A stretch of 64,000 nucleotides of DNA from Azotimanducus sp963663145 (lineage in GTDB: Bacteria; Pseudomonadota; Gammaproteobacteria; Pseudomonadales; Azotimanducaceae): positions 124,001-188,000 of the forward strand of contig OY760134.1 of assembly GCA_963663145.1 (NCBI GenBank). Reading direction: 5' to 3'. The position numbers were made by a program, and so were the translations under genes. Shown in pieces: positions 44,335-54,096 of this stretch. The notes beneath the pieces were generated by a model. It had not been told where the DNA came from. It was given only the letters and a program-made list of their open reading frames with translations, and searched no databases. Each line of letters starts with the position of its first letter. The first letter of the stretch is position 1.

Positions 44335-46833
44335 ATGACGCTTCATTCGAGAGTTGCACTGCTTGCCGTACTCTACTGCTCACTCGCCTCGACCGCGCTT
44401 GCCGAACAGGCCTCGGAACAGGCGTACCTAGAAATCGAAGAGGTGGTCGTTACCGGTACCGGTGTCGCCCGGACCGGTTTCGAAACGCCTCAATCCGTCG
44501 CACAATTTTCTGAAGAAGACCTGCGCTCATTCACCTCTTCAAGCCAAGCCGATATCCTGACGCAATTGCCCGGGGTCAGCGCGGAAGGCGGCGGCGGAGA
44601 GGTTGCTACCAACGTCTTTCATCGCGCTCTGCCTTCTGGGGGTCAATTCTCTTTCACACCGCTCTTGTACGACGGCATGCCGTCATTCACGACCTTCGGA
44701 CTCAACTCGTCGGCATTCGACGTGTATTTTCGCAATGATCTCGGCATCGAGCGTTCTGAATTTGTCAGCGGCGGCGTGTCCAACCTGTTTGGCCCCGGAT
44801 CGGTCGCCGGCATCATCAACTACATTTCCGCGACCGGTGGCCCGGAAACGCTTGGCACGCTGCAGGTTGAGGCTGCGGAGGAAGGTCGCTTCCGCGGCGA
44901 TTATTTCTTCAGCGGCCCGATTGGCGGCAGTTCGGCAAATACCTTTTATGCCCTCTCCGGATACTATCGCTTCGATGAGGGGCCGCTCGAATCCGGTCTC
45001 GATACCCAAGGATTTCAATTGCGCGGCAACCTCAAGCACGAGTTTGACGATGGTTCCGGTTCGGTCACCCTCTACTCGCAGTTCATTGACGACAGCGTGC
45101 AATTCTTCCTGCCGCTGCCAGTAGATGGACGCTCGCGAGAGCGCGTGTCCGGCAACGACGGGAACGAAGTGTTCACCATGAACACCGTGGATGCCATAGG
45201 TCTTAGTTACGACACGCCAGATGGCAAATTTCAAACCCCGATCGGCGATGGCGTGGTCACCAAGGGGCAAATGATCGCGCTGGTGCTCGACAAGGATCTG
45301 AATGCGGATTGGACGCTCGGCAGCAAAATTCGATATGCACGCTACGACCACCAGTTCAACCTGTTTCTTGATGGGGACGCGCTCGGACCCAACACGCCCG
45401 AAACCCAATCCGAATATCTCACCCGCCGCGGCATCGACCCCGCGTTTCACGCTGGGGCCGCCTTTACCTACGCCCAGTCCGGGCAACTCTTGGATGCAAC
45501 CGATCTGGTGTTTGGCAACCGGACGCTTGATCGCTGGCGCGACGCCACCGACATGTCGGCCGAGTTCAGCATCGGGCGTTCCCTTCGCCTCGGCGATACG
45601 GAACACGGCATCACCATTGGCGCGTTTTACTCCACCTCGCAGGCGGACGACATCAACTACATCACCACCTATCTTGGCGACTTCCGAAACGCGCCCAAGC
45701 TGGTCAACGTGATGCTGGCGGGCGTCCATGAAGATGCCTCCGGCGCGCTGGTTGCCGCGAGCGACCCGAACGCCATGTTCCACTGGACCCTGAACGGGCT
45801 TGCGCGCAGCAACGGGCTGGTCGGCCACCGAGACCGCGCCGCGCGTCGCACAGCCTTCTATGTGGCCGATCAAATTGAAGCTGGGCAATGGTCATTCGAC
45901 CTCGGCGTGCGGCTGGAACGACTCGAAGGAGATGTCAAACAGTTCAACACCGCGAGTTTCGTCATGGGGGACGATCCGAGCATCAGCAACAATGTCGAGC
46001 GCGTAAGCTATACGGATGGCTCGCTGATTAGCGATTCGCTGAGCACATCCGAGTGGGCCGTGTCCGCAGGCGCACTCTACCGACTGAACGACACCGTCAA
46101 TCTATTCGCGAACGCTTCGCGAGGCTTCTTTTTCCCGCAGATCCGCAGCGTGCCCTTCAATCGTGGGCGCCTCGCCTCCTACGAGGGTGAGATCATCGGC
46201 ACCATCGAGGCCGGCGTGAAATTCGAGAACGACCTCATCACCGCGCAAGCGCTTTTCTTCCGCACCACGCTCGAAGAGCGCCGCAACGTGGACTTTATTA
46301 ATGATCCCAACAACCCCGGCAACATCATTGAAGATGTGTCCTTGCAGTCCACCGAAGCCTATGGCCTTGAAGCAAGTGGCGTTTGGTACCTGAACGACTA
46401 CGTTTCGCTCAATGGCAACATTACGCTGCGCAATCATGAGTTCACGGAAGCCGAAAACAATCCGGCTATCGAGGGCAACGAGCTGCGTCGCCAACCGACC
46501 GAAATGGCGAACCTCGGAGCGCGAGCCAGTTATCAAGGCTTTGATGCGGCACTCTTTTACAATTTCCACGGCGACAACTACGCCAATGATTCGAATACGG
46601 TCAGCCTCGATTCATATGGCTTGTGGCGCTTGGAAGCTGGTTATTCCTATGAGATGAGTGATGGTCAGATCATGCGGGTCAGTCTGCATGTGTTCAACCT
46701 GACGGATGAGCAGGGCATCACCGAGGGTTCGCCGAGACAAGGCAACGCGCAGTCCGGGCAACCGGCGCAGTTCTTTGTCGGCCGTCCCATCCTGCCGCGC
46801 AGAACCTCGCTGAGAATCACCTACGACTTCTAA
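44335..46833 (+). CDS. TonB-dependent outer-membrane receptor D
   Basis: A receptor of about 832 residues. The ATG at 44335 follows GGGGGA. The signal peptide (LLAVLYCSLASTALA) is followed by IEEVVVTGTGVAR, a plug with EGGGGEVATNVFHRALPSGG and GPGSVAGIINYIS, and a barrel that ends in the usual aromatic residue (RITYDF). It is unlike receptors A-C. It lies between a ROK regulator and a sodium/solute symporter, suggesting a carbohydrate or glycoside ligand. Confidence 0.92.
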   Translation: MTLHSRVALLAVLYCSLASTALAEQASEQAYLEIEEVVVTGTGVARTGFETPQSVAQFSEEDLRSFTSSSQADILTQLPGVSAEGGGGEVATNVFHRALPSGGQFSFTPLLYDGMPSFTTFGLNSSAFDVYFRNDLGIERSEFVSGGVSNLFGPGSVAGIINYISATGGPETLGTLQVEAAEEGRFRGDYFFSGPIGGSSANTFYALSGYYRFDEGPLESGLDTQGFQLRGNLKHEFDDGSGSVTLYSQFIDDSVQFFLPLPVDGRSRERVSGNDGNEVFTMNTVDAIGLSYDTPDGKFQTPIGDGVVTKGQMIALVLDKDLNADWTLGSKIRYARYDHQFNLFLDGDALGPNTPETQSEYLTRRGIDPAFHAGAAFTYAQSGQLLDATDLVFGNRTLDRWRDATDMSAEFSIGRSLRLGDTEHGITIGAFYSTSQADDINYITTYLGDFRNAPKLVNVMLAGVHEDASGALVAASDPNAMFHWTLNGLARSNGLVGHRDRAARRTAFYVADQIEAGQWSFDLGVRLERLEGDVKQFNTASFVMGDDPSISNNVERVSYTDGSLISDSLSTSEWAVSAGALYRLNDTVNLFANASRGFFFPQIRSVPFNRGRLASYEGEIIGTIEAGVKFENDLITAQALFFRTTLEERRNVDFINDPNNPGNIIEDVSLQSTEAYGLEASGVWYLNDYVSLNGNITLRNHEFTEAENNPAIEGNELRRQPTEMANLGARASYQGFDAALFYNFHGDNYANDSNTVSLDSYGLWRLEAGYSYEMSDGQIMRVSLHVFNLTDEQGITEGSPRQGNAQSGQPAQFFVGRPILPRRTSLRITYDF

Positions 46834-46925
46834 TCGGCCTCCCGGCGACACATTCCCTATGGCAACGCAAGGAGCTGTCGCAAGATGGCTCCTGTCGTTG
46901 TGAGACGCGCCAAGAGTAGCGCCCC

Positions 46926-48485
46926 TTGAACCTACTCGACTACCTCATCATCGTCGGCTATCTAGGCGGGCTTCTCGGTCTCGGCTACTTTTTCAAGGAA
47001 CAAAAATCAGGCCGTGATTATTTTCTCGGCGGACGCTCGCTCGGTGTCTTTCCGCTGACGCTCTCGACCATGGCCACGCAACTCTCGGCGATCAGCTTCA
47101 TCTCCGCGCCGGCCTTCGTGGGACTGCGCGAAAACGGCGGCATGGTCTGGTTGTCCTATGAGTTTGCGGTGCCGCTCGCCATGTTGCTGCTGATGGTCTA
47201 CGTGCTGCCGACACTCTATCGTTCAGGCGTGGTGAGCATTTACGACTTTCTCGAACGGCGGTTCGGCGTCTCGACACGCTTCTTGATTTCAATGGTGTTT
47301 CTCATCAGCCGAGCTTTTGGGACAGGCATCGCCATTTATGCGACCGCCTTGATTCTTAGCACGACCATGGGCCTTGAGTTTTACCTGGCGATCGCAATCA
47401 TCGGAATCGTCACACTCATATACTCATTGCAGGGCGGCATGAAGGCGGTGGTGTATTCGGATACGGCGCAGATGCTGCTGATTTTGTTTGGTGTGGTGCT
47501 GATTTTGTTGTTTTCGCTGCACCACATTGGCGATGTGGGCGCTTTTCTTGACCATGTCGATACCACTCGCCTGCAAGTGCTACGCACGGAATCGTTCGGT
47601 TTCTCAGGCGATGAATGGGGCCTTTGGCCCATGATCTTCGGCGGCATCGTGCTGTATGCTTCCTACTACGGATGCGATCAAACCCAAGCCCAGCGCACCC
47701 TGTCGGCGAAAAACGAGGCATCGGTGCGGCGCGTCCTCATGTGCAACGGAATCGCCAGGTTCCCTATTGTTCTGTTGTATTGCGTGGCTGGTCTCGTGCT
47801 CGGCACGTTCGCCACTATGACGCCCGAATTCCTCGCCCAAGTGGATAGTCAGCAGCCGGACACCTTGGTACCGCTGTTCATCGTTTCCTATATGCCCAAC
47901 GGGCTCATCGGGCTGCTCATCGTTGCCTTGCTGGCGGCGACCATGTCCTCCTTAAGCTCGGTGGTGAACTCACTCTCGGCCGTGAGTATTGAAGATTATG
48001 TGCGCCTCACCGGCGCATCGCTGACCGGCAAGCGCTACGTCTTTTGGTCGAGGGTGACGGTGCTTTTCTGGGGTGCCATCATCGTCCTTTGCTCGATTTT
48101 TGGCGGCAGCATCGCACCAACAGTCATTGAGGCAATCAATAAGATCGGTTCGGTGTTTTACGGACCGATCCTCGCCACCTTCCTGCTTGCGATCTTGGCG
48201 CCCAGGGCGAGTTCAATGGGAGCAAATCTTGGCCTGCTCCTTGGCGTTGGCGTCAACCTGTTCTTGTGGTTGGCCGTGCCGCAGGTTTTTTGGCTGTGGT
48301 GGAATTTTATTGGCTGCGCGGTGTCCATCTGCACCGCCTTGGTGCTATCAGCCTTTGCCGGCACACAGACGGAGGCGCCCAAGCAGACGGTGGGCAACTG
48401 GCAGCGCAACGAGACGCTGATTCTACTTGCCATGTTCGGCGGTATGTTGCTGATCGGTGCATTGATTCCCAGACTGATCGGTTAG
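46926..48485 (+). CDS. Sodium:solute symporter (SSS/SGLT family)
   Basis: A 519-residue inner-membrane symporter with about 13 hydrophobic segments. The SSS signature region includes SGRDYFLGGRSLG near the N-terminus and AATMSSLSSVVNSLSAVSIEDY near residue 340. The start is TTG 46926. It ends four bases into the convergent GH63-like gene. With receptor D it would carry the same substrate across both membranes. A sugar or glycosylated compatible solute is plausible from the neighbours. Confidence 0.9.
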   Translation: MNLLDYLIIVGYLGGLLGLGYFFKEQKSGRDYFLGGRSLGVFPLTLSTMATQLSAISFISAPAFVGLRENGGMVWLSYEFAVPLAMLLLMVYVLPTLYRSGVVSIYDFLERRFGVSTRFLISMVFLISRAFGTGIAIYATALILSTTMGLEFYLAIAIIGIVTLIYSLQGGMKAVVYSDTAQMLLILFGVVLILLFSLHHIGDVGAFLDHVDTTRLQVLRTESFGFSGDEWGLWPMIFGGIVLYASYYGCDQTQAQRTLSAKNEASVRRVLMCNGIARFPIVLLYCVAGLVLGTFATMTPEFLAQVDSQQPDTLVPLFIVSYMPNGLIGLLIVALLAATMSSLSSVVNSLSAVSIEDYVRLTGASLTGKRYVFWSRVTVLFWGAIIVLCSIFGGSIAPTVIEAINKIGSVFYGPILATFLLAILAPRASSMGANLGLLLGVGVNLFLWLAVPQVFWLWWNFIGCAVSICTALVLSAFAGTQTEAPKQTVGNWQRNETLILLAMFGGMLLIGALIPRLIG

Positions 48486-49738
48486 CGATTGAGCCAATAG
48501 AGGGCGACTGCAGCAGTCCAAGAAAAGTTCCCGCCGCCACATCCCGTGCCCGTATGAGCATGGTAGTACTCGTAGTAGCCGCTCGACTCAATGCATTTGC
48601 GCGCTTCATTCTTGATGCGCTCGGCCAGATGCTCATAGCCGTAATCTCGCAATCCTTCCGCGATCATCCAGTTGATATGGGGCCAGACCGGACCCCGCCA
48701 ATAGCGCTGGGGTTCAAAGCGATCGCTTGCCGGATGCGTGGAGGACACCCCATAGTTGCTGGCAAGGATCCATTCGTCAATCAGCGTCGCCATGATTGTG
48801 GCTTGGTTGTCGGTGGCCAGATGTCCGAACAGCGGAAGCAGGGTGCCCGTGGTCAGTTCCGCCAAGGTGGAACTGGTGACCGCATCCTGATTGAGAAAGC
48901 AGCGATGCGCTTCGGACCAGCACTTGCCGATCGCGGTCTGGGTGCGCTCAAGCTCGGCATCGAGCCTGACGACCGGTGCTTCGTAGCCAAACTCGCGACA
49001 CAACTCGACCAAATCCTGAGTGGCACGATGCAGAATCGACACGATGCCCATATCCACGACGCGATAGGGCGAGGTTGCGTAGATACGCTCGGGGTCGAAC
49101 GCGTTGCGCTTTTGCATGTCGATCAAATAGAGATAGCGGTTGTATTCGGGTTGATGCGGTCTTTCTTCTTTGTTCACATGACGAAGATCAGGGCGATGAT
49201 ATTCCCAGTCCACTTCTGGAACCCGCGTCAGTGGGTCGTCCCATGCGGGACTGTTGTCCATGCCAGACTCCCAAGGATGGAAGCTTTGCACCAAGCCGGT
49301 GTTCGCTCGATCCCGGTCTCGATACCACCATTCGTGATAGCGAACGAGTTTCGGCAGCAGCCGCTCGACATGCGCGCGTGCCTCGGGCAGACGGCGCGAA
49401 CGCTTGAACATATGATTGACTGCGGTTGCCCATACCGGCGGCTGCGAGATGGCGCTTGAGGGAACTTCTGTTTCGCTCCCCCAGATCTCAGGCCCGGGAA
49501 AGTAAGACTCGGCATTGCCGTGAAAGAGAATATGCGGCAGCATGCCGTTCCTCCACTGGCCGCGAAACATGCTATGCGCCTCTGCCCAGGCGCGGTCTTC
49601 ATCAAAGGTCAGCCAGCCGAGCGCGATAATCGCCGAATCCCAGTTCCATTGATACGGATACAGGCCACGGGTGGGCACCGTGTGACTCCCCCGGTCATTC
49701 TCTCGCAAGATAGCCCGCGCCGCATCAAAATCAATCAT
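48482..49738 (-). CDS. GH63-like glycosidase (glucosyl/mannosylglycerate hydrolase or trehalase-like)
   Basis: An (alpha/alpha)6-barrel glycosidase of about 418 residues. RGLYPYQWNWDSAIIALGW near the start, WESGMDNSPAWDD in the middle, and RYWRGPVWPHINWMI with a tryptophan-rich C-terminus match bacterial GH63-like enzymes such as glucosylglycerate hydrolase. The catalytic acid is likely the Asp in WNWDSA. The ATG at 49738 is preferred over the longer frame to 49837. There is no signal peptide, so it acts in the cytoplasm on an imported glycoside. The exact substrate is not decided. Confidence 0.85.
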   Translation of the reverse strand: MIDFDAARAILRENDRGSHTVPTRGLYPYQWNWDSAIIALGWLTFDEDRAWAEAHSMFRGQWRNGMLPHILFHGNAESYFPGPEIWGSETEVPSSAISQPPVWATAVNHMFKRSRRLPEARAHVERLLPKLVRYHEWWYRDRDRANTGLVQSFHPWESGMDNSPAWDDPLTRVPEVDWEYHRPDLRHVNKEERPHQPEYNRYLYLIDMQKRNAFDPERIYATSPYRVVDMGIVSILHRATQDLVELCREFGYEAPVVRLDAELERTQTAIGKCWSEAHRCFLNQDAVTSSTLAELTTGTLLPLFGHLATDNQATIMATLIDEWILASNYGVSSTHPASDRFEPQRYWRGPVWPHINWMIAEGLRDYGYEHLAERIKNEARKCIESSGYYEYYHAHTGTGCGGGNFSWTAAVALYWLNR

Positions 49739-50078
49739 ATGAGATGTCCAGCCTAAGGCCGTGCGCGAACTTCGTGGTGTTGGGGTAATGTCCAGATTAG
49801 CATGAACTCGCCAACAAGCTCGACGCTCCTCCTTCACCTCCTCAAGGCAATCACCGCATGCATAGGTTCGCCTCTCTTCATGTGCTTGCCCAGTATGCTG
49901 GATGAAACCTGTAACATCGAACGGTCTCCGATATCGTGCTGATGAGCAACCGAAGCATGGTGCGGCTGGAGAGGGTATCGCGGGCGGATGGATCGGGGCT
50001 GCGCCTGAGCCTCATGCCGAGTTGGGGGACCGCAAGCACAATCGGACTGGTGAATTGTCCGGGCGAGGAATGACAACC
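49739..50078. other. Intergenic about 340 bp, nothing recognised
   Basis: The stretch holds short frames on both strands (one minus-strand frame spans 49834-50082), none with a family motif. It should contain the promoter of the GH63-like gene and the end of the AbgT transcript, but no clear promoter or terminator hairpin was picked out. Confidence 0.4.
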
Positions 50079-51659
50079 TCATGGCATCACGAACTCAACC
50101 CCCGCCGAGGGTCCGAGGGGCAATCCAAGGAACACCCACATCATGGTCAACGCCAAGCCAGCCAACAGCAGAAACACTGAGTAGGGCAGCATGGTTGCCA
50201 CCAAGCTGCCGAGCCCAAACTCCTTCTGCCAGCGTTGCGCGAACACGAGTACCAGCGGAAAGTACGGCATGAGCGGAGTAATGATGTTGGTCGCGCTGTC
50301 ACCAACCCGATAGGCGGCGGTACTCGTTTCCGGAGAGATGCTCAAGAGCATCAGCATGGGAACCAGCACCGGCGCCAGCAGCGCCCACTTGGCGCTCGCC
50401 GAACCGATCAACAGATTCAGCACGGCGGCGAACAGGATGATCGCCGCCATCAGCGCGACATCGGGGAGCCCCGAACTTTCCAACGCGGCTGCGCCGTAAA
50501 TCGCGAAGATCAGACCTAGATTCGACCAGCTAAACATGGCCACAAAATGTGCTGCGGCGAAGGACAGCACGAGATAGTAGGCCATGTCCCCCATGGCATC
50601 TCGCATCATGGCAACGAGGTCGCGGTGATTCTTCACAGTTCCCGCAGCGACCCCGTAGGCCCAGCCCGCAGCCAAAAAAACCACGAGAAAGCCCGCAACC
50701 AAAGACTGGAACAGTGGATTGAAACGCGATTCCGGGGGCGCTGATTCATCAATGAGAGGCGTGCCTGGGCCAATACACAGGAACACCCAGAGGGCCACGA
50801 CGCCGAGCACCGCGAGTCCGGCCCATACGAGCCCGCGTCGCTCCTCTTCGCTGAGCCCTGTATCGGATTGTTCGACAGCCGCTGCCCCGCTCGCAGATGC
50901 CGAATCTTCCCACTTGGGCATCAGTCGGGGTTCGATCACACGATCAGTGATATACCAAATCACCGGCAGAAACACGAATGTCATGGCAATGATAAACCAC
51001 GCATTGCCGGCCACGTTCGCATCCCAAGTCGGCACAAGGGTCTCGGCTGCGGATTCGGTGATGCCGAACAGCAGGGCATCGAGCTGACCCGGCAGGAGAT
51101 TGGCGGAAAAGCCTCCCGACACGCCCGCGAAGGCGGCGGCAATGCCCGCCACAGGATGCCGTCCGGCTGCCGCAAAGATCACCCCGGCTAGCGGAATGAG
51201 GACCACGTAAGCGGCATCGGCGGCAAGATTGCCGAGCATTCCGACCAGTGCCACGGCAGGCGTGAGCAGCAGTTTCGGCACCCTGCGCACGGCGGCACTC
51301 ATGGCGCTGCCGAGCAATCCGGTGCGTTCCGCCACCCCCGCGCCCAGCATCACCACAAGCACATACCCCAAGGGATGAAAGCCGGTAAAGGTCTTCGGCA
51401 TTTCCACCAAGAGCCGCCGGATGTTGTCAGCGGACAAGAGGCTTTCCGCTTGAATCACCACTGCGTTGCCAGCCGCATCCATCTGTGTCGGATGCAGGGC
51501 AAAAGTTCCAGTCGCTGCGGCAACCAAGCTGATCACGATCATGGCGACAATGCCATAGACAAAGATCACCACCGGATCGGGCAAACGATTTCCGCCGCGC
51601 TCAATCCAGCCGAGGATGCCTTCGGTACTCTTATGATCAGGTACGGTTTGAGAGTTCAT
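50079..51659 (-). CDS. AbgT family transporter
   Basis: A 526-residue membrane protein of the p-aminobenzoyl-glutamate transporter family. LGWIERGGNRLPDPVVIFVYG at the N-terminus and the repeated blocks AGVSGGFSANLLPGQLDALL and AYRVGDSATNIITPLMPYFPL are family signatures. Members import p-aminobenzoyl-glutamate or export sulfonamides. AAGGAG precedes the ATG. The nearby exported M20 amidohydrolase belongs to the same broad class as the AbgA/AbgB hydrolases, though the genes are not adjacent. Confidence 0.93.
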   Translation of the reverse strand: MNSQTVPDHKSTEGILGWIERGGNRLPDPVVIFVYGIVAMIVISLVAAATGTFALHPTQMDAAGNAVVIQAESLLSADNIRRLLVEMPKTFTGFHPLGYVLVVMLGAGVAERTGLLGSAMSAAVRRVPKLLLTPAVALVGMLGNLAADAAYVVLIPLAGVIFAAAGRHPVAGIAAAFAGVSGGFSANLLPGQLDALLFGITESAAETLVPTWDANVAGNAWFIIAMTFVFLPVIWYITDRVIEPRLMPKWEDSASASGAAAVEQSDTGLSEEERRGLVWAGLAVLGVVALWVFLCIGPGTPLIDESAPPESRFNPLFQSLVAGFLVVFLAAGWAYGVAAGTVKNHRDLVAMMRDAMGDMAYYLVLSFAAAHFVAMFSWSNLGLIFAIYGAAALESSGLPDVALMAAIILFAAVLNLLIGSASAKWALLAPVLVPMLMLLSISPETSTAAYRVGDSATNIITPLMPYFPLVLVFAQRWQKEFGLGSLVATMLPYSVFLLLAGLALTMMWVFLGLPLGPSAGVEFVMP

Positions 51660-51724
51660 GGGTCTCTCCTTGAATGTGGTTGAAGAGATTCAGCGGTGTT
51701 TCGCCTTCTTTATGGGACAGCACA

Positions 51725-52600
51725 CTAGCTGTCTTGATCGTCGAATGTTTTCTTTGCCGCCCTGCGAGCGTATATGCAATCGCCATATTCGGCGGCATGC
51801 CCGAACCAACCCCAGAGGCCGCCCTCTTGGGCAGGGTTCATGGTGTCCCAGAATCCTAGGGTTTTGAAAACCGGTTTCTCTAGCTCAGAGTGCGCCGAAA
51901 GGCCATCCACCAAGGGGCCATCGAGAACGACTTCCTCACCGGATTCGCTGTTTCTTGCGATGAGCAGAAGCCGATAGGCTTGAGCCAAGTCCGGCAGGGC
52001 TTGCATTCGAATTCCCGGAGGGGTGGCCAGCACACCATATTGGCGATTGGATTGCGCGTTGCCTTTCTCATCCGGTTCCTTAAACCTTGACCAATCAAAT
52101 TCCCCGCGACTCGACAATTCGAACGAATTGTGTCGCGCCTCCCCATCCCTCGTGAAAAGCAGATACTCTGAGACGGATTCTCCGACAATCCGGTCTCCGC
52201 TTTGCTCGCCGCTTAAGGCCGCAATCAGCGAAAACCGATCTTCGGCCCAAACTTCCAGCCCACTCGCGTGTATGCGGTGCGGATATATCCTGACTCCTTC
52301 GCCACCCTGCCGAGCAAACACCCATCCGACCGCCACTTCCGCCAACACCCGCAATTCAAACTCATTCTCCCGGGGCTCGAATATGACGTAGGCGCTGCGG
52401 CTCGCGCCATTGTTGTGCCCGGATGCCGAGCAATGATGTTCGAAGTGCACGCTGTCCTGCGGGCCAAAGACGGTGAATTCTTGAAGCACCTCGCAGCCAA
52501 TCGCGTCGAGCCGCTTGCAGGCTAGAGAGCTGCAACCCACCAGAAACTGAGCCGAGGCGAGGCATAGGCAAACGCCCACAATGCGGACGAATTTCCTCAT
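51725..52600 (-). CDS. Predicted lipoprotein of unknown function
   Basis: A protein of about 291 residues with a lipoprotein signal peptide (basic start, hydrophobic core, FLVGC lipobox) and lipidated cysteine C23. The frame extends to 52627, but the ATG at 52600 places the signal correctly. The mature part has no recognised domain and contains several cysteines, a tryptophan-rich C-terminus (WGWFGHAAEYG) and mixed beta-like stretches. It follows psd on the same strand with a 50-bp gap. Function unknown. Confidence 0.75.
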   Translation of the reverse strand: MRKFVRIVGVCLCLASAQFLVGCSSLACKRLDAIGCEVLQEFTVFGPQDSVHFEHHCSASGHNNGASRSAYVIFEPRENEFELRVLAEVAVGWVFARQGGEGVRIYPHRIHASGLEVWAEDRFSLIAALSGEQSGDRIVGESVSEYLLFTRDGEARHNSFELSSRGEFDWSRFKEPDEKGNAQSNRQYGVLATPPGIRMQALPDLAQAYRLLLIARNSESGEEVVLDGPLVDGLSAHSELEKPVFKTLGFWDTMNPAQEGGLWGWFGHAAEYGDCIYARRAAKKTFDDQDS

Positions 52601-52650
52601 TGAATCTGAAGTGCCCGTGTTCGGCATTGTTCGAACTCCGTGTTTTCGGC

Positions 52651-53475
52651 CTACAAAAAATCTCCCAGCGCCTCGCCCACCTTGATGCGCATGCCGGCTT
52701 CAAGATCGGGTTTGAAGTTGAATTCACTTGCCTCCCAGCAGATCACTATGGTGGAACCGAACTTGAACTGACCCAATTGATCTCCGCGATCATAGTCTGG
52801 GCCTTGCGTCTCATGCGTTTGAATCTCCGGGTAAGGGGTCGGTTCCGCATTGAAAGTCGTCTCGATACTACCCACCATGCGCGCGCCTATGAAGACCACC
52901 GCCAAGAAGCCGTGTGCGGTTTCAAATCGGCATACGAGCCGCTCATTTCGGCAATGTAGATCAGAGATTCTGGCCGAAGCCGCCGGATTGACACTGAAAA
53001 GATTGCCGGGAATGGAAGTCCAAGAGAAGAGTCGACCGCCAAAGGGCATGTGTACGCGGTGATAGTCTGGAGGCGAGAGATACACGCAGGCGTGAAAACC
53101 ATCTTGAACCCTTGAGGCCGATGCCTCATTGCCGAGCAGTTGCCGGATCGAGTAGTTCTGCCCCTTGGCTTCAATGAGCTGCGCTCCTTCGAGCCTGCCG
53201 AATGACATGAGTCTGCCATCGGCCGGACAGGCGAGCGCGCAAGCCGCTTTCGGCATGGGCCGCGCGCCTTCTTTAAGCGCGCGCGTGAAAAAGGCGTTTA
53301 AGGTCGGATACGCGCGCGGATCCTGCTCGGCAGCCTCATGGAGATTAATTCCGTAGCCCGTGCGGACGAGCCAGACGAGCGGGCGCCCGAGAATGGAGCT
53401 ATTCGCCGCCGCCCCGGCGCTTCTTGAGAAGAAGTGCTGCGGCAGCCAATGCTGGCGACGCGACAAAAAGCGCAC
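52651..53475 (-). CDS. psd: Phosphatidylserine decarboxylase proenzyme
   Basis: Membrane-associated enzyme that makes phosphatidylethanolamine from phosphatidylserine. It matures by self-cleavage that creates a pyruvoyl group. The start is GTG 53475 behind AAGGAG (274 residues). CPADGRLMSFG and LSPPDYHRVHMP provide the Asp and His of the protease-like triad. The cleavage motif, normally LGST, reads FGST here (G240/S241), with the Gly-Ser bond intact. The gene is divergent from orn, a common gammaproteobacterial neighbour. Confidence 0.93.
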   Translation of the reverse strand: MRFLSRRQHWLPQHFFSRSAGAAANSSILGRPLVWLVRTGYGINLHEAAEQDPRAYPTLNAFFTRALKEGARPMPKAACALACPADGRLMSFGRLEGAQLIEAKGQNYSIRQLLGNEASASRVQDGFHACVYLSPPDYHRVHMPFGGRLFSWTSIPGNLFSVNPAASARISDLHCRNERLVCRFETAHGFLAVVFIGARMVGSIETTFNAEPTPYPEIQTHETQGPDYDRGDQLGQFKFGSTIVICWEASEFNFKPDLEAGMRIKVGEALGDFL

Positions 53476-53547
53476 CCTGCGCTCCTTGAAGGGGGAACAA
53501 GGCCATTATACTGAGCTACGAAACTCGCTGACCCTTCGTTTGCTCTC

Positions 53548-54096
53548 ATGAACAAGGACCGCAACCTAGTCTGGATGGACCTCGAAATGACCGGGCTCGA
53601 CCCTGATCGTCATGTCATTATCGAGATCGCCTCGATCGTGACCGACAGCGACCTTAACCTCGTTGCCGAGGGTCCCGAGCTGGCCATCCGCACTGCAGAG
53701 GAAGACCTGTCTGTCATGAACCAATGGAACGTGGAGCACCACAGCAAGTCCGGCCTGCTGCAACGTGTGCGTGATTCTAAGGTGACCCTGACTGAGGCTG
53801 AAGCCGTGACGCTCGAATTTCTCGATACACACACCGTCAAACGCCGAACCCATCTTTGCGGCAACAGCGTGTGGCAGGACCGGCGATTCCTGCGTCGCTA
53901 CATGCCGCTGGTTGAAGATTGGTTTCACTACCGGATCATCGATGTCTCCAGCATCAAGGAACTGGTCAAGCGTTGGCACCCGAAGGTCGTGAAGGAACTG
54001 AAGAAAAACACCGAGCACCGGGCGCTTGCGGACGTTCGCGAGTCGATCGACGAGCTCAGGTTCTATCGCGAAAGGTTTTTCACGATCAGGGATTGA
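53548..54096 (+). CDS. orn: Oligoribonuclease
   Basis: A 182-residue 3'-5' exonuclease of the DEDDh group that degrades two- to five-nucleotide RNA fragments and c-di-GMP breakdown products. Visible active-site blocks are VWMDLEMTGLD (D11, E13), NSVWQDRRFL and HRALADVRESI. Length and sequence are typical. The 3' end overlaps that of the convergent queG gene by 34 bp. Confidence 0.96.
   Translation: MNKDRNLVWMDLEMTGLDPDRHVIIEIASIVTDSDLNLVAEGPELAIRTAEEDLSVMNQWNVEHHSKSGLLQRVRDSKVTLTEAEAVTLEFLDTHTVKRRTHLCGNSVWQDRRFLRRYMPLVEDWFHYRIIDVSSIKELVKRWHPKVVKELKKNTEHRALADVRESIDELRFYRERFFTIRD

Noticed and set aside
49834..50082. Minus-strand open frame of 82 codons before the GH63-like gene
   Set aside because: It has no recognisable motif and overlaps the AbgT 3' end; probably chance.
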